Positions 17,106 through 26,000 of a stretch of 64,000 bases of DNA are shown in pieces (position 1 is the stretch's first letter; each line of letters starts with the position of its first letter). The position numbers and the translations under genes were made by a program. Origin of the DNA: Pseudofrankia inefficax (GTDB lineage Bacteria > Actinomycetota > Actinomycetes > Frankiales > Frankiaceae); contig NC_014666.1 in assembly GCF_000166135.1 (NCBI RefSeq), positions 5,518,001-5,582,000 of the forward strand, in the 5' to 3' direction. The notes under the pieces were generated by a model. That model saw nothing but the letters and a program-made list of their open reading frames with translations. It made no database searches and was not told the DNA's origin.

Positions 17106-18749
17106 TCAGGACAACTTCGGGAGGGTCAGCGCTCGGCGGTCGATCTTGCCGCCCGCGGTGACCGGCAGCGTGTCGAGCACCGTCACGACGCTCGGCACCA
17201 TGTACGGGGGAAGCTGGGCGGAACACGAGGCCAGCACCTCGTCGGCGACGGGCCTGTCCGTGTCGACGCGGTCGGTGTCGGGGACGACGAACGCGAGGAG
17301 CCGGGGGGCCGCGGTGTCCTGGGAGAGCACGACCGCGGCGCGGCGCACCCACGGGTGCGCCGCCAGCGCGGCCTCGACCTCCTCCAGCTCCAGCCGCATC
17401 CCGCGGATCTTCACCTGGTTGTCGGCGCGGCCCACGAACTCCAGCCAGCCGGCGGTGGCGTTCCAGCGGGCGAGGTCGCCGGTCCGGTACATCCGCGCGC
17501 CACCGTCGACAAGGGGGCCGGCGAACGGGTCGGCGACGAACCGCGCGGCGGTCATCGCCGGGTTGTGCACGTAGCCACGGCCGAGCAGGAAACCGGCCAC
17601 ATAGAGCTCGCCGACCTCGCCGTCCGCGACGGCTGCCAACTGGTCGTCGAGAAGGTGCAGCTGGGTGTGCGGATTGGGCCGGCCGATCGACGCGGCGAGG
17701 CGTTCCGCGCTGTCCCGATAGATGACGTGGGAAACGCCGATCGTCGTTTCGGCTGGACCGTAGCCGTGGTAGAGCGCGGTGCCGAGCTGGCCCCGGAAAC
17801 GGGTGAACAGCGCCGGAGTCAGCACCTCTCCCCCGCACCAGACATGACGCAGCGAGGCGAGCGCCGACGTCCCTTCCGCCGCCTCCAGAATGATGTCGAG
17901 CATCGACGAGACGAGATAGACGAAGGTGACCCGTTCCTGCTCGATCAGGTCGACCAGATAACCCGGGTCGATCTCCCCGTCCGGCTCCGCGACGATGACC
18001 CGGCCGCCGCGGACCAGAGGCAGCAGGATCTCGTTGATGGAGATGTCGAACGACAGCGGCGCCTTGAACAGGGACGCGTCGTCCGGCCCGAAACCGAACA
18101 GGTCCCGCGCCTGCCACCGCAGCCGCTCGGCGATGGCGTCCTGACGGATCATCGCCCCCTTCGGGGTGCCGGTCGACCCGGAGGTGAACATCACGTAGGC
18201 GAGCCCGGCCGGCGGGATCGGCAGGTCGAGCGGCTCGCCCGACTCGCCGTCCCAGGACCAGGCACCCAGGCTGGCCGGGACCGCGGGAAGGCCGTCGGCC
18301 AGCTCACCAGGGGCGATCCCGGCGTCGGTCACGATCAGCCGTGCCCGCGCCTCGGCGAGCACCTGGCGGCGGCGCGCCTCGGGCCAGGACGGTTCTACCG
18401 GGACGAACGCGCCGCCGGCGGCCAGCACGGCGAGCACCGCGATGACCATCTCCGCGGACCGGACCAGCCGGATGCCGACGATGTCCTCAGGGCCGAGGCC
18501 GCGGGCGCGCAGGGCCCGAGCGAGCTGAAAGACCCGCGTCCCGAGTTCCCGGTAGGTCAGCCGACCTTCCGGCGCCACGAGCGCGGGCGCGTCCGGTGAC
18601 CTGCGGACCTGGGCGGTGAACTGATCGGCGACGGTCGTGGTGGCCGCGGGCACGCTGAAGTCGTTCCAGTCCGCCAGCGCCGTGCGCACCCCGGCATTCC
18701 CGACGGGCACCAGGTCGTCCTCATAGCGCGAACCCACAACCATTCCCAT
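17106..18749 (-). CDS. Stand-alone NRPS adenylation domain (code DINYWGGIGK), copy 2
   Basis: 547 residues with only an adenylation domain: core A3 YVMFTSGSTGTPKG, A4/A5 region SFDISINEIL, A7 [10 protein letters not shown]8 GRADNQVKIRGMRLEL, A10 GGKIDRRAL. No C, T or TE domain is attached. Aligning by eye to PheA, the pocket residues 235-517 read D-I-N-Y-W-G-G-I-G-K. This is the code associated with N5-formyl-N5-hydroxyornithine in coelichelin-type assembly lines. It most likely loads a carrier protein in trans, the A-less last module of the large NRPS being the obvious target. The start at 18749 has a weak ribosome site; an ATG at 18743 is also possible. Confidence 0.85.
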   Translation of the reverse strand: MGMVVGSRYEDDLVPVGNAGVRTALADWNDFSVPAATTTVADQFTAQVRRSPDAPALVAPEGRLTYRELGTRVFQLARALRARGLGPEDIVGIRLVRSAEMVIAVLAVLAAGGAFVPVEPSWPEARRRQVLAEARARLIVTDAGIAPGELADGLPAVPASLGAWSWDGESGEPLDLPIPPAGLAYVMFTSGSTGTPKGAMIRQDAIAERLRWQARDLFGFGPDDASLFKAPLSFDISINEILLPLVRGGRVIVAEPDGEIDPGYLVDLIEQERVTFVYLVSSMLDIILEAAEGTSALASLRHVWCGGEVLTPALFTRFRGQLGTALYHGYGPAETTIGVSHVIYRDSAERLAASIGRPNPHTQLHLLDDQLAAVADGEVGELYVAGFLLGRGYVHNPAMTAARFVADPFAGPLVDGGARMYRTGDLARWNATAGWLEFVGRADNQVKIRGMRLELEEVEAALAAHPWVRRAAVVLSQDTAAPRLLAFVVPDTDRVDTDRPVADEVLASCSAQLPPYMVPSVVTVLDTLPVTAGGKIDRRALTLPKLS

Positions 18750-18785
18750 CTGTCGGCGAAGAAGAAACGCGGCGTACGGCCGGTA

Positions 18786-20231
18786 CTAGAACTTCAGGTA
18801 CAGCTCGTCCGGAATGATCGGCTGGTGGTACGTGCACACTCCGGACAGCACCGTGGAGCCGTGCAGCCGCGACTTCGGGATGAGAATCTTGTCGCCGTCG
18901 CTCAGCGAGATCTTGTGCGTGACGTTGTTCCAGAAATGCATGTCGCCGGACTCGATCATGACCAGCCGGTGTTCGTCGTGGACATGCGTCGTCGACGTCT
19001 CGTCGCAGGACTCGACGAACGTGTCCAGATCGACCTCGATGCCCTCGGCCGTGAGGTAGGCGTCGATCGCCTTGGCCTTCGCCTTGTGCTCGTCGATCGC
19101 GTCCGCCCAGGCCAGCTGTGCCGCGAGGTCGCGGTCCCACAGCCGGGCCAGGTGGGCCGCGTCGGTGAAGCCCGCGTGGAAGTCGGCCAGGGCCGTGCCA
19201 CCGGTCAGCGCGAGCAGCGGGCCCAGCAGTGAGTCGACCAGCTCGTCCAGCCCGGCCGGGGTGAGAGCGGCCGGGCCGGGGACGTCCGGCCGGTGGCCGA
19301 GGCCCTCCTCGACCGCGTCGGCCCAGGCCCCGGCGGTGACCGCCGCGTCGACGCGCTGGTGCACGAACGCGCCGAGCAGCTCGGCGTGCCGGTGCGGCGC
19401 GCGGGACAGCTGGTGCAGGTGGTTGCCCCGGGCCAGCGAGGTGTTCAGGTACAGCTGCCAGTACGCGCCGACGGACGGGGTGAGCCCGGCCGCGGCGAGC
19501 AGGGCCGTCCAGCGGGCCGAGCTCGCCACCCAGCGCTGGTAGTCGTCGAGCAGCAGCACCCGGGCGCCGGGGTGGGCGAGGTCGTACTCGCCGAGCGCGC
19601 CCCGCCCGATCGCCGTGCGCGCCGCGGGCAGGTAGGCCGAGAGCTGCAGCAGTGCGAACGTCGTCGCCTCGCGCCGGTCGCGGGTGGCGCGCAGCACGGC
19701 GAACGCGTCGCCCGGATGGTCACGGCGCTGCTCCCAGTAGCCGCGCAGCTCCCGGCGCAGGCCGCCGAGCGGGTCCCCGGCGACCGGGTCCGTCGGGCTG
19801 TCCGCGCGGGCCAGCCGGGTCGTCGCCAGGAAGGAGAACAGGTGGCGTTCGAGGACCGGCTGGGCCAGCGTGGCGCGCAGCCGGTTCGCCGGGCCGTAGA
19901 AGTCGGCGCCGTGCCGGTCGGCCGCCTCGTTGCGGCTCGGCGGCAGGTAGAGCAGGTCCGCGTCGTAGATGTTGCGCAGCATCCGGTGGCCGAGCAGGCC
20001 GGAGAGCTTCAGCACGTCGTCGGCGGGCAGCTCGGTCCCGTAGTCCAGCCAGCCGAGGTCGGCGGGCCGGACCGGGCGCCGGTAGGGGTCGGCCTCGGTG
20101 GTCAGCTCCTCCCACTCGGCGGCGCGGAAGGCCGGGTTGGCCGCGAAGGCGCGGACCAGCGCGTGCGCGCCCTCACCGTGCTGCGCGGCCTCGACCAGGT
20201 CGGCCAGCGTCATCGTCTGGTCGGGGGTCAT
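18786..20231 (-). CDS. SznF/GrbD-like protein: haem-oxygenase-fold region plus C-terminal cupin
   Basis: 481 residues. The C-terminal domain (about 405-480) is a cupin with THVHDEH (His416, His418, His421) and His457 in PKSRLHGS. By memory the 39-residue gap from His418 to His457 equals that in SznF, the enzyme forming the N-nitroso group of streptozotocin, which is 471 residues long. The preceding 300 residues look helical, like the haem-oxygenase-type diiron fold (GEYDLAH near 215, LARGNHLHQL near 267, GAFVHQRVDAA near 288). The canonical HxxxDxxH ligand set is incomplete (HQRVDAAV), so diiron activity is doubtful. Proteins of this kind act in N-N bond formation, e.g. GrbD for gramibactin. 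The start ATG overlaps the stop of the upstream A-domain gene (ATGA). Role in making a diazeniumdiolate residue is inference. Confidence 0.6.
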   Translation of the reverse strand: MTPDQTMTLADLVEAAQHGEGAHALVRAFAANPAFRAAEWEELTTEADPYRRPVRPADLGWLDYGTELPADDVLKLSGLLGHRMLRNIYDADLLYLPPSRNEAADRHGADFYGPANRLRATLAQPVLERHLFSFLATTRLARADSPTDPVAGDPLGGLRRELRGYWEQRRDHPGDAFAVLRATRDRREATTFALLQLSAYLPAARTAIGRGALGEYDLAHPGARVLLLDDYQRWVASSARWTALLAAAGLTPSVGAYWQLYLNTSLARGNHLHQLSRAPHRHAELLGAFVHQRVDAAVTAGAWADAVEEGLGHRPDVPGPAALTPAGLDELVDSLLGPLLALTGGTALADFHAGFTDAAHLARLWDRDLAAQLAWADAIDEHKAKAKAIDAYLTAEGIEVDLDTFVESCDETSTTHVHDEHRLVMIESGDMHFWNNVTHKISLSDGDKILIPKSRLHGSTVLSGVCTYHQPIIPDELYLKF

Positions 20232-21907
20232 CGGTTCCTCCTGCTGTGACTGGGTGCGAGCGCGGCGACGGCGCGGCGGTCGATCTTGCCGGCCGCCGTC
20301 AACGGCAGCTCGGTGAGCGGGACGAAGACCTCCGGGACCATGTGCCGGGGCAGCCGCTCGGCCAGCCAGGTGCGCAGCGCGTCCGGCTCGGGCTGGACCG
20401 CCCCGCCCTGGCGCACGTGGTAGGCGCGCAGCTCGTCCGTCCCGGTCGGGCCGGTGGCGAGCACGACGACGGCCTGGCGGACCCCGGGGTGGCGGGCCAG
20501 CACGTCCTCGATCTCCTCCAGCTCCACCCGGAAGCCGCCGATCTTGACCTGGTTGTCGACCCGGCCGACAAACTCGATCTCCCCGTCGGCCCGGAACCGG
20601 GCCAGGTCCCCGGTCGCGTACATCCGGGCGCCCGGGTCCTGGCTGAACGGGTCGGGCACGAACCGGTCGGCGGTGCGGCGCGGGTCGTTGAGGTAGCCAC
20701 GGGCGAGCGGCAGCCCGCTGACGAACAGCTCGCCCACCGCGCCGACCGGCACCGGGTTGTACTCGTCGTCCAGGATGCGGATCGTGGTGTTCGGGTTCGG
20801 CCGGCCGATCGAGACGCGCGCCTCGGGGACGCCCGGCTCGAACACCCGGCAGGAGACGCCGATCGTCGCCTCGGCCGGCCCGTAGCCGTGGACCAGCCGC
20901 GCGTCCCACCGGTCCTGGAACCGGCGGTACAGCTCGTCGGGCAGCACCTCGCCGCCGCACCAGACGTGTCGCAGCGACCGCCCGGCCGCCGCGGCCTCCT
21001 GACGGTCGAGCATCGCGCCAAGCAGGGACGTCCCGACGTAGCAGAAGGTCACCGCCTGCTCGCGGATGATCTCCAGCAGCGCACCCGGGTCGCCGCCGGC
21101 CCGCGGCGGAGCCACCACGAGGCGCGCCCCGGTCGTCAGCGGCAGGAAGATCTCGTTGATCGAGATGTCGACACCCAGCGGTGCCTCGTGCAGCAGGACG
21201 TCGGCCGCCGTCAGGCCGAGCAGGTCGGCCTGCCAGCGCAGCCGGTTGCAGATCGCCTGGTGGCGGACCATCACCCCCTTGGGCTCGTTGGTCGACCCGG
21301 AGGTGTAGATCACGTACGCCAGGTTCTCCATGTCGACGCCGAGGTCCGGGCCCGGCGCCGGGGTGGGCGTGGGGGCGGCCGGGTCGACCGGCCGGCCGGC
21401 GGCGTCGAGCCGGATCACCGGCACGTTCCCGGTCGGCGGGGCGTCGGCCGGGTCGGCGGCCGGCAGGTCGGGCAGGGTGACGCCGGGCCCGGTGAGCACC
21501 GCCGCGATCCCGGCCCCGCCGGCGACGGCCACGAGGCGCCGGTCCGGCCAGCCGGACTCCAGCGGGACGAAGGCGCCGCCGGCGCGCAGCACGCCGAGCA
21601 GCGCGACCGTCAGCGCGGCCGACCGCGGCACGCAGACGCCGACGGTCACCTCCGGGCCGACGCCCGTGGCGCGCAACCGGGCCGCGACCGCGTCGGCCCG
21701 GCGTTCCAGCTCGGCGTAGGTGAGGGTGACGGCCGGGCCACCGGCGTCGTCGAGGCCGACCACGGCGACCGCGTCGGGCGTCCGGCTCGCCTGGTCCGCC
21801 ACCAGGGCGCTCAGCGAGCGGTCGACGAGCGGGCTGACGGGCCCGGCCGACCAGTCGTCGGCGGCGGGCGAGGGTGTTGTGGGCGTGGTGGGCCTGGTCG
21901 AGACCAT
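20228..21907 (-). CDS. Stand-alone NRPS adenylation domain (code DINYWGGIGK), copy 1
   Basis: 559 residues, adenylation domain only: [60 protein letters not shown]. By-eye alignment to PheA gives pocket residues D-I-N-Y-W-G-G-I-G-K, identical to those of the other stand-alone A protein at 17106-18749. The two are clearly diverged elsewhere. The ATG at 21907 lies 2 nt after the stop of the YqcI-MbtH gene, with GGAGCC upstream, and its stop overlaps the cupin-protein start. Translational coupling with both suggests the four proteins make and activate one unusual amino acid. Confidence 0.87.
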   Translation of the reverse strand: MVSTRPTTPTTPSPAADDWSAGPVSPLVDRSLSALVADQASRTPDAVAVVGLDDAGGPAVTLTYAELERRADAVAARLRATGVGPEVTVGVCVPRSAALTVALLGVLRAGGAFVPLESGWPDRRLVAVAGGAGIAAVLTGPGVTLPDLPAADPADAPPTGNVPVIRLDAAGRPVDPAAPTPTPAPGPDLGVDMENLAYVIYTSGSTNEPKGVMVRHQAICNRLRWQADLLGLTAADVLLHEAPLGVDISINEIFLPLTTGARLVVAPPRAGGDPGALLEIIREQAVTFCYVGTSLLGAMLDRQEAAAAGRSLRHVWCGGEVLPDELYRRFQDRWDARLVHGYGPAEATIGVSCRVFEPGVPEARVSIGRPNPNTTIRILDDEYNPVPVGAVGELFVSGLPLARGYLNDPRRTADRFVPDPFSQDPGARMYATGDLARFRADGEIEFVGRVDNQVKIGGFRVELEEIEDVLARHPGVRQAVVVLATGPTGTDELRAYHVRQGGAVQPEPDALRTWLAERLPRHMVPEVFVPLTELPLTAAGKIDRRAVAALAPSHSRRNR

Positions 21908-21909
21908 CG

Positions 21910-22980
21910 TCAGCGGCTCCCGGCTCCGGCCGAGACGGACATCCGGCGCCGGAGGCTGCGCGGGCGCAGGTCGCTCCAGGTCAGCTCGATGCTGTCCAGG
22001 CACTCGTTCCTGGTCCCGGTGACGGGCGTGTCGAACCAGCCGAGCGCGTTGCGGCGCTCCTGGGGCCACACCGAGTACTGCTGTTCCTGGTTGACGACCA
22101 CCTTGAACAGCCGGCGCGACGGCTCCCTGTCGGGCGTGGGGTCGTCGGCGGCCAGGCCGGCCGCCTCCCATTTCGCGCGGAACGGGCACTTCTCCGCGAC
22201 CGTGGCGTCATCGCGCAGGAAGTACTGCTTCCACTCCCGGTTCGCCGGGTCCCCGTAGGAGCCCAGCAGCGGGGTCGAGTCCACCTCGTCCATCCGCCGC
22301 AGCCGCTCGCGGATCACCTTCCGGGCTGCCGCGCCGCGGGGAGTGGTCGGCGCGAGCCCCTCGAAGACCCAGCGCGGCTGGAACGTGATGTTGAAGACCG
22401 GGTTGCTCCGGCTGCGCAGCCGCCGGTGCGCCGGGGTGTTGCAGACGACGAAGATCGGGGAGCCGCGGAAGCTGAACTCCCAGGCAGGGTCGTCGGTGTC
22501 GGTGGGGATGTCCGACGGCCAGGGCTCGCCGTCGCTGTCGTGCAGGTACCGCAGCAGCGACCAGAACCGCCGCTCGTACCCGAGGACGTCGTCGCTCTCC
22601 TGCCCTGCCGTCCCGTTGCCCGACCCGAAGAACACGACCAGCGAGGTGTTCCGCGAGATCGACTGGTAGGTCGCGAGGTAGCTGGCGAGGATGTCGGGCA
22701 GCACCGACCAGGTCCGCTCGTCGTCCAGGTCGTCGACGAAGCCGAACCGCAGCCCGCCGCTGTTGGCCGCGGCCACCGCGAAGACGCAGGGGAACGGCTC
22801 GGCGTCGGATCTCAGGGTCGTGATCATGTCCCGGGCGCAGCCGGCGCCCCAGGCCGGCATCGGGCCGACGGCGAGGTCCAGCGCCTCCTCGTGGAAGGCG
22901 TCCTCGAGCAGGGGCTCGGCGGGCAGGGAACCGGTCGAGCCGAGGGTGCTCGCCGCGCGCACGTTCAAGGTGTCTCGCAC
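21910..22980 (-). CDS. YqcI/YcgG-family (putative haem N-hydroxylase) fused to MbtH
   Basis: 356 residues. Residues about 1-260 are YqcI/YcgG-like (FPCVFAVAAANSGGLRFGF, IPTDTDDPAWEFSF, IFVVCNTPAHRRLRSRSNP, SYGDPANREWKQYFL). From memory, this family includes DcsA, AglA and GntA, haem-dependent enzymes that N-hydroxylate guanidines such as arginine. Residues about 288-345 are a full MbtH domain (FKVVVNQEQQYSVWPQ, GTRNECLDSIELTW, DLRPRSLRRRM), the chaperone of NRPS adenylation domains. I know of no characterised fusion of the two. MbtH is a natural partner for the two free A domains just downstream. The GTG start at 22980 lies 58 nt after the NRPS stop; the ribosome site is weak. Confidence 0.8.
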   Translation of the reverse strand: MRDTLNVRAASTLGSTGSLPAEPLLEDAFHEEALDLAVGPMPAWGAGCARDMITTLRSDAEPFPCVFAVAAANSGGLRFGFVDDLDDERTWSVLPDILASYLATYQSISRNTSLVVFFGSGNGTAGQESDDVLGYERRFWSLLRYLHDSDGEPWPSDIPTDTDDPAWEFSFRGSPIFVVCNTPAHRRLRSRSNPVFNITFQPRWVFEGLAPTTPRGAAARKVIRERLRRMDEVDSTPLLGSYGDPANREWKQYFLRDDATVAEKCPFRAKWEAAGLAADDPTPDREPSRRLFKVVVNQEQQYSVWPQERRNALGWFDTPVTGTRNECLDSIELTWSDLRPRSLRRRMSVSAGAGSR

Positions 22981-23038
22981 TGGGGTTCTCTCTTTGGTTG
23001 GCCGCGTGCCGATCCCGACCCGCGGTCGTGGTCTGGAC

Positions 23039-26000
23039 TCAGCTGTGGCCGGCGGCGGCTGGTTCGGGCGAGCCGAGCCGGGTGGCGCGGGCGGCGAGCG
23101 CGTCGAGCGCGCCTAGCCAGCCGGTCGCGAGGGCGGCGACGACGGGGCCCGCCGGGCCGTCCGGGCCGGATGTCCACCGCGCGGTCAGCTCGGGGCCGGC
23201 CGGGCCGTCGACGACCCGCACGATCACGCTCAGGGCGAAGGGGTCGGGCTGGTCGGAGTTCCAGTCGGCGAAGAGCTCGTCGTCCTCGTCGGCGACCGCC
23301 CAGTCGGCCGTCTCGCCGCGGGTCAGTCGGCCGACGTAGTTCAGGTAGACGGTCGGCGCGGGTGCGGTCGCGAGGAGCGGCGCGGTGCGGGGGTTGAGGA
23401 AGCGCAGCATGCTGTAGTCGGTCCCGCCGTCCGGGATCTCGGCCATCAGCGCGTGCACCCGGGCCACCGTCGCGTCGAGGGACCGGTCGCCGGGCCCGGC
23501 GGCGTCCTCGGCCGGGTGCTCCAGCAGGAACGGGAAGATCTCGGCGAGCCAGCCGACCGTCCGGGACAGGTCCTGGTCGTCGACGACGTGCTCCTGGCGG
23601 CCGTGGGCCTGCACCGCGACGAGCGTCCCCGCCGGGCCGGGACCGGTCTGCTCGGCCACGGCCAGGGACAGGGCCGCGAGCAGAAGCTCGTCCACCCCGA
23701 CCCCGAACGCGGCTGGGACCGTCGAGAGCAGCGCCGTCGCCCGCGCCGGAGGCAGCGTCACGGTGACCGGTTCAGCCTCGGCCGGCTGGTCCGAACCCGG
23801 CTGGCCCGAGGACGCCCAGGGCGCTGGCGTGGCGCGGCCGAGCAGGTCCAGCCAGAACGGCAGCCGCTCGTCGGCCAGCGGCGCGCGGGCCTGTGCGTCG
23901 AGACTGTTGGCCCAGCCGGCGAACGACACCGGTACGGGCGCGAGCTCGGGCCGTTTGCCGACCGCCAGCGCGCCCCCTGCCGCCGCGAGGTCGTCCAGGA
24001 CGATCGACCAGGACACGCCGTCGATCAGCGCGTGATGGATGATCAGCAGCAGCCGGCCCGGCCGCGCGGGGCCGGCGTCCAGCCAGACCGCCCGGATCGT
24101 CTGCCCGCTGTCGGGGTCGAGCTCTGCGTTGGCCGTCGCGGCGAGCCCCTGGACCAGGGCCCGCCCGCGCGCCCCGCCGAAGCCGTCGTCGGCGGCGAGG
24201 TCGGTGACATCGACCCGACGGACCCAGGACCGGACGTCGACGCCGCCGGGCGGGGCGATCACCAGCGACCAGGCCGGCCCGCCGTCGGCACCGCTCGTCG
24301 CGGCGCCGGCCGGGAGCTGACCGGGCTGGTCCGAGCGCACGAGCCGGCCGCGCAGCACGTCGTGGTGGTCGACGACCGTCGCGACGGCGGCGGTGAGCGT
24401 CGCCAGGTCCAGCCCGGCCGGGGTGCGCAGCAGCACCGGCGAGGAGAACGAGGCGAACGTCGCCCCACCGGGTCCGGTGACCCGGGCTCGCGCCGCCAGC
24501 AAGGCCGGCGTCGGCGGGACCACGACGACCCCGGCCGGCACTGAGCCTCCGCTCGGTTCTGAGCCCTCGGCCGGCTCGGCGGCTGCTGGGCCGGCGGCGG
24601 GACGCCGGGTCGTCCCACCGCCGGCGGCCGGCGGCGACCCCGCCCGGTGGCGGACCACCGTGGCGAGCGTCGCGGGGGTGCGGTGGGCGAACAGCAGCCT
24701 CGGGGTCACGGTGAGGCCGGCGGCCCGGATCCGGTTGACCAGCCGCATCGCGACGATGCTGTCGCCGCCGAGGGTGAAGAAGTCGTCGTCGACGCCGACG
24801 TCCTCGACGCCGAGCACCGTGGCGAACGCGGCGACCAGGGCGGCCTCGATCTCGCTCGCCGGTGGCCGCGCGGCCACCGGCGCCGGCGGCTCGGCGGCGG
24901 GTGGCACCGGCCCCCGCCTGCTGGGCGCTTCCCGCCGCGCCAGGAGATCCAGCCCGACGTCCGGAGTCCTCAGGGTGCTCAGCGGCGCCGACGGGTCCGC
25001 CGCGACCGCGACGAGCACGTGGCGCAGCAGCTGGGCGAGGCCCTCGGCCGTCGAACGGTCGAACAGGTCGTCGCTGTAGGCGACGCCGAGCGTCATCCCG
25101 CCGTCGGCCCCGGGACGTTCGACGAAGTCGAAGGACAGGTCGAACTTGGCGCTCGCCCGGCGGACCGGCTCCGGCCGGGCGCTGACGGCCTCCAGCGCCA
25201 GCTCGTCGACGGTGTCCGAGGCGGCCAGGTAGACGATCATGACCTGGAACAGCGGGTGGCGGCCCAGCAGGCGGGGCGGGTTCACGGCGTCCACGACCCG
25301 GTCGAACGGGAGGTCCTGGTGGTCGAACGCGGCCAGGTCGCCGGCACGGACCCGCCTCACCAGCTCGCCGAACGACGGGTCCCCCGACAGGTCGGTCCGC
25401 AGGACCAGCGTGTTCAGGAAGAAGCCGACGAGGTCGTCGAGGGCTTCGTCGACCCGGCCCGCGACCGGGCTGCCGATCGGGATGTCCTCGCCCGCGCCGA
25501 GCCGGTGCAGCAGGGTCGCGACCGCCGCCCGCAGCACCATGAACAGGCTGGCGTTCCCGGCGCGCGCCACGGCGCGCAGCGCGGCGACGACGTCGGCGTC
25601 GAGTGCCGCCTCGACGACCCCGCCGGAGTGGCTCGGCTCGGCCGGCCGCGGCCGGTCGGTGGGCAGCGCCAGCTCCGCCGGCAGGCCGGCCAGCGCCTCG
25701 GCCCAGAACGCCCGCGACCGGGCGGCGGGGCTCGTCACCACGGCCTCGTCACCGAGCAGCTCCCGCTGCCACAGCGAGTAATCGACGTACTGGACCGGCA
25801 GCGGCGCCCAATCCGGCGTGAGCCCGGCGGCCCTGGCCTGGTAGGCGATGGACAGGTCGCGCGCCAGCGGCCGGTCGGAGCCCTCGTCGGCGGCGATGTG
25901 GTGGATCAGGAACTGGACGAGGTGCAGCCGCGGCGAGCACCGCACGACGGTCACCCGGATCGGTGCCTCGCGTTCCAGGTCGAACGCGTAGGCCGCCGCG

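Noticed and set aside
16045-18117. 690-codon frame suggesting an A-domain/binding-protein fusion
   Set aside because: The upstream half is a shadow of the stand-alone A domain in another frame; the lipoprotein has its own GTG, ribosome site and lipobox at 17046.
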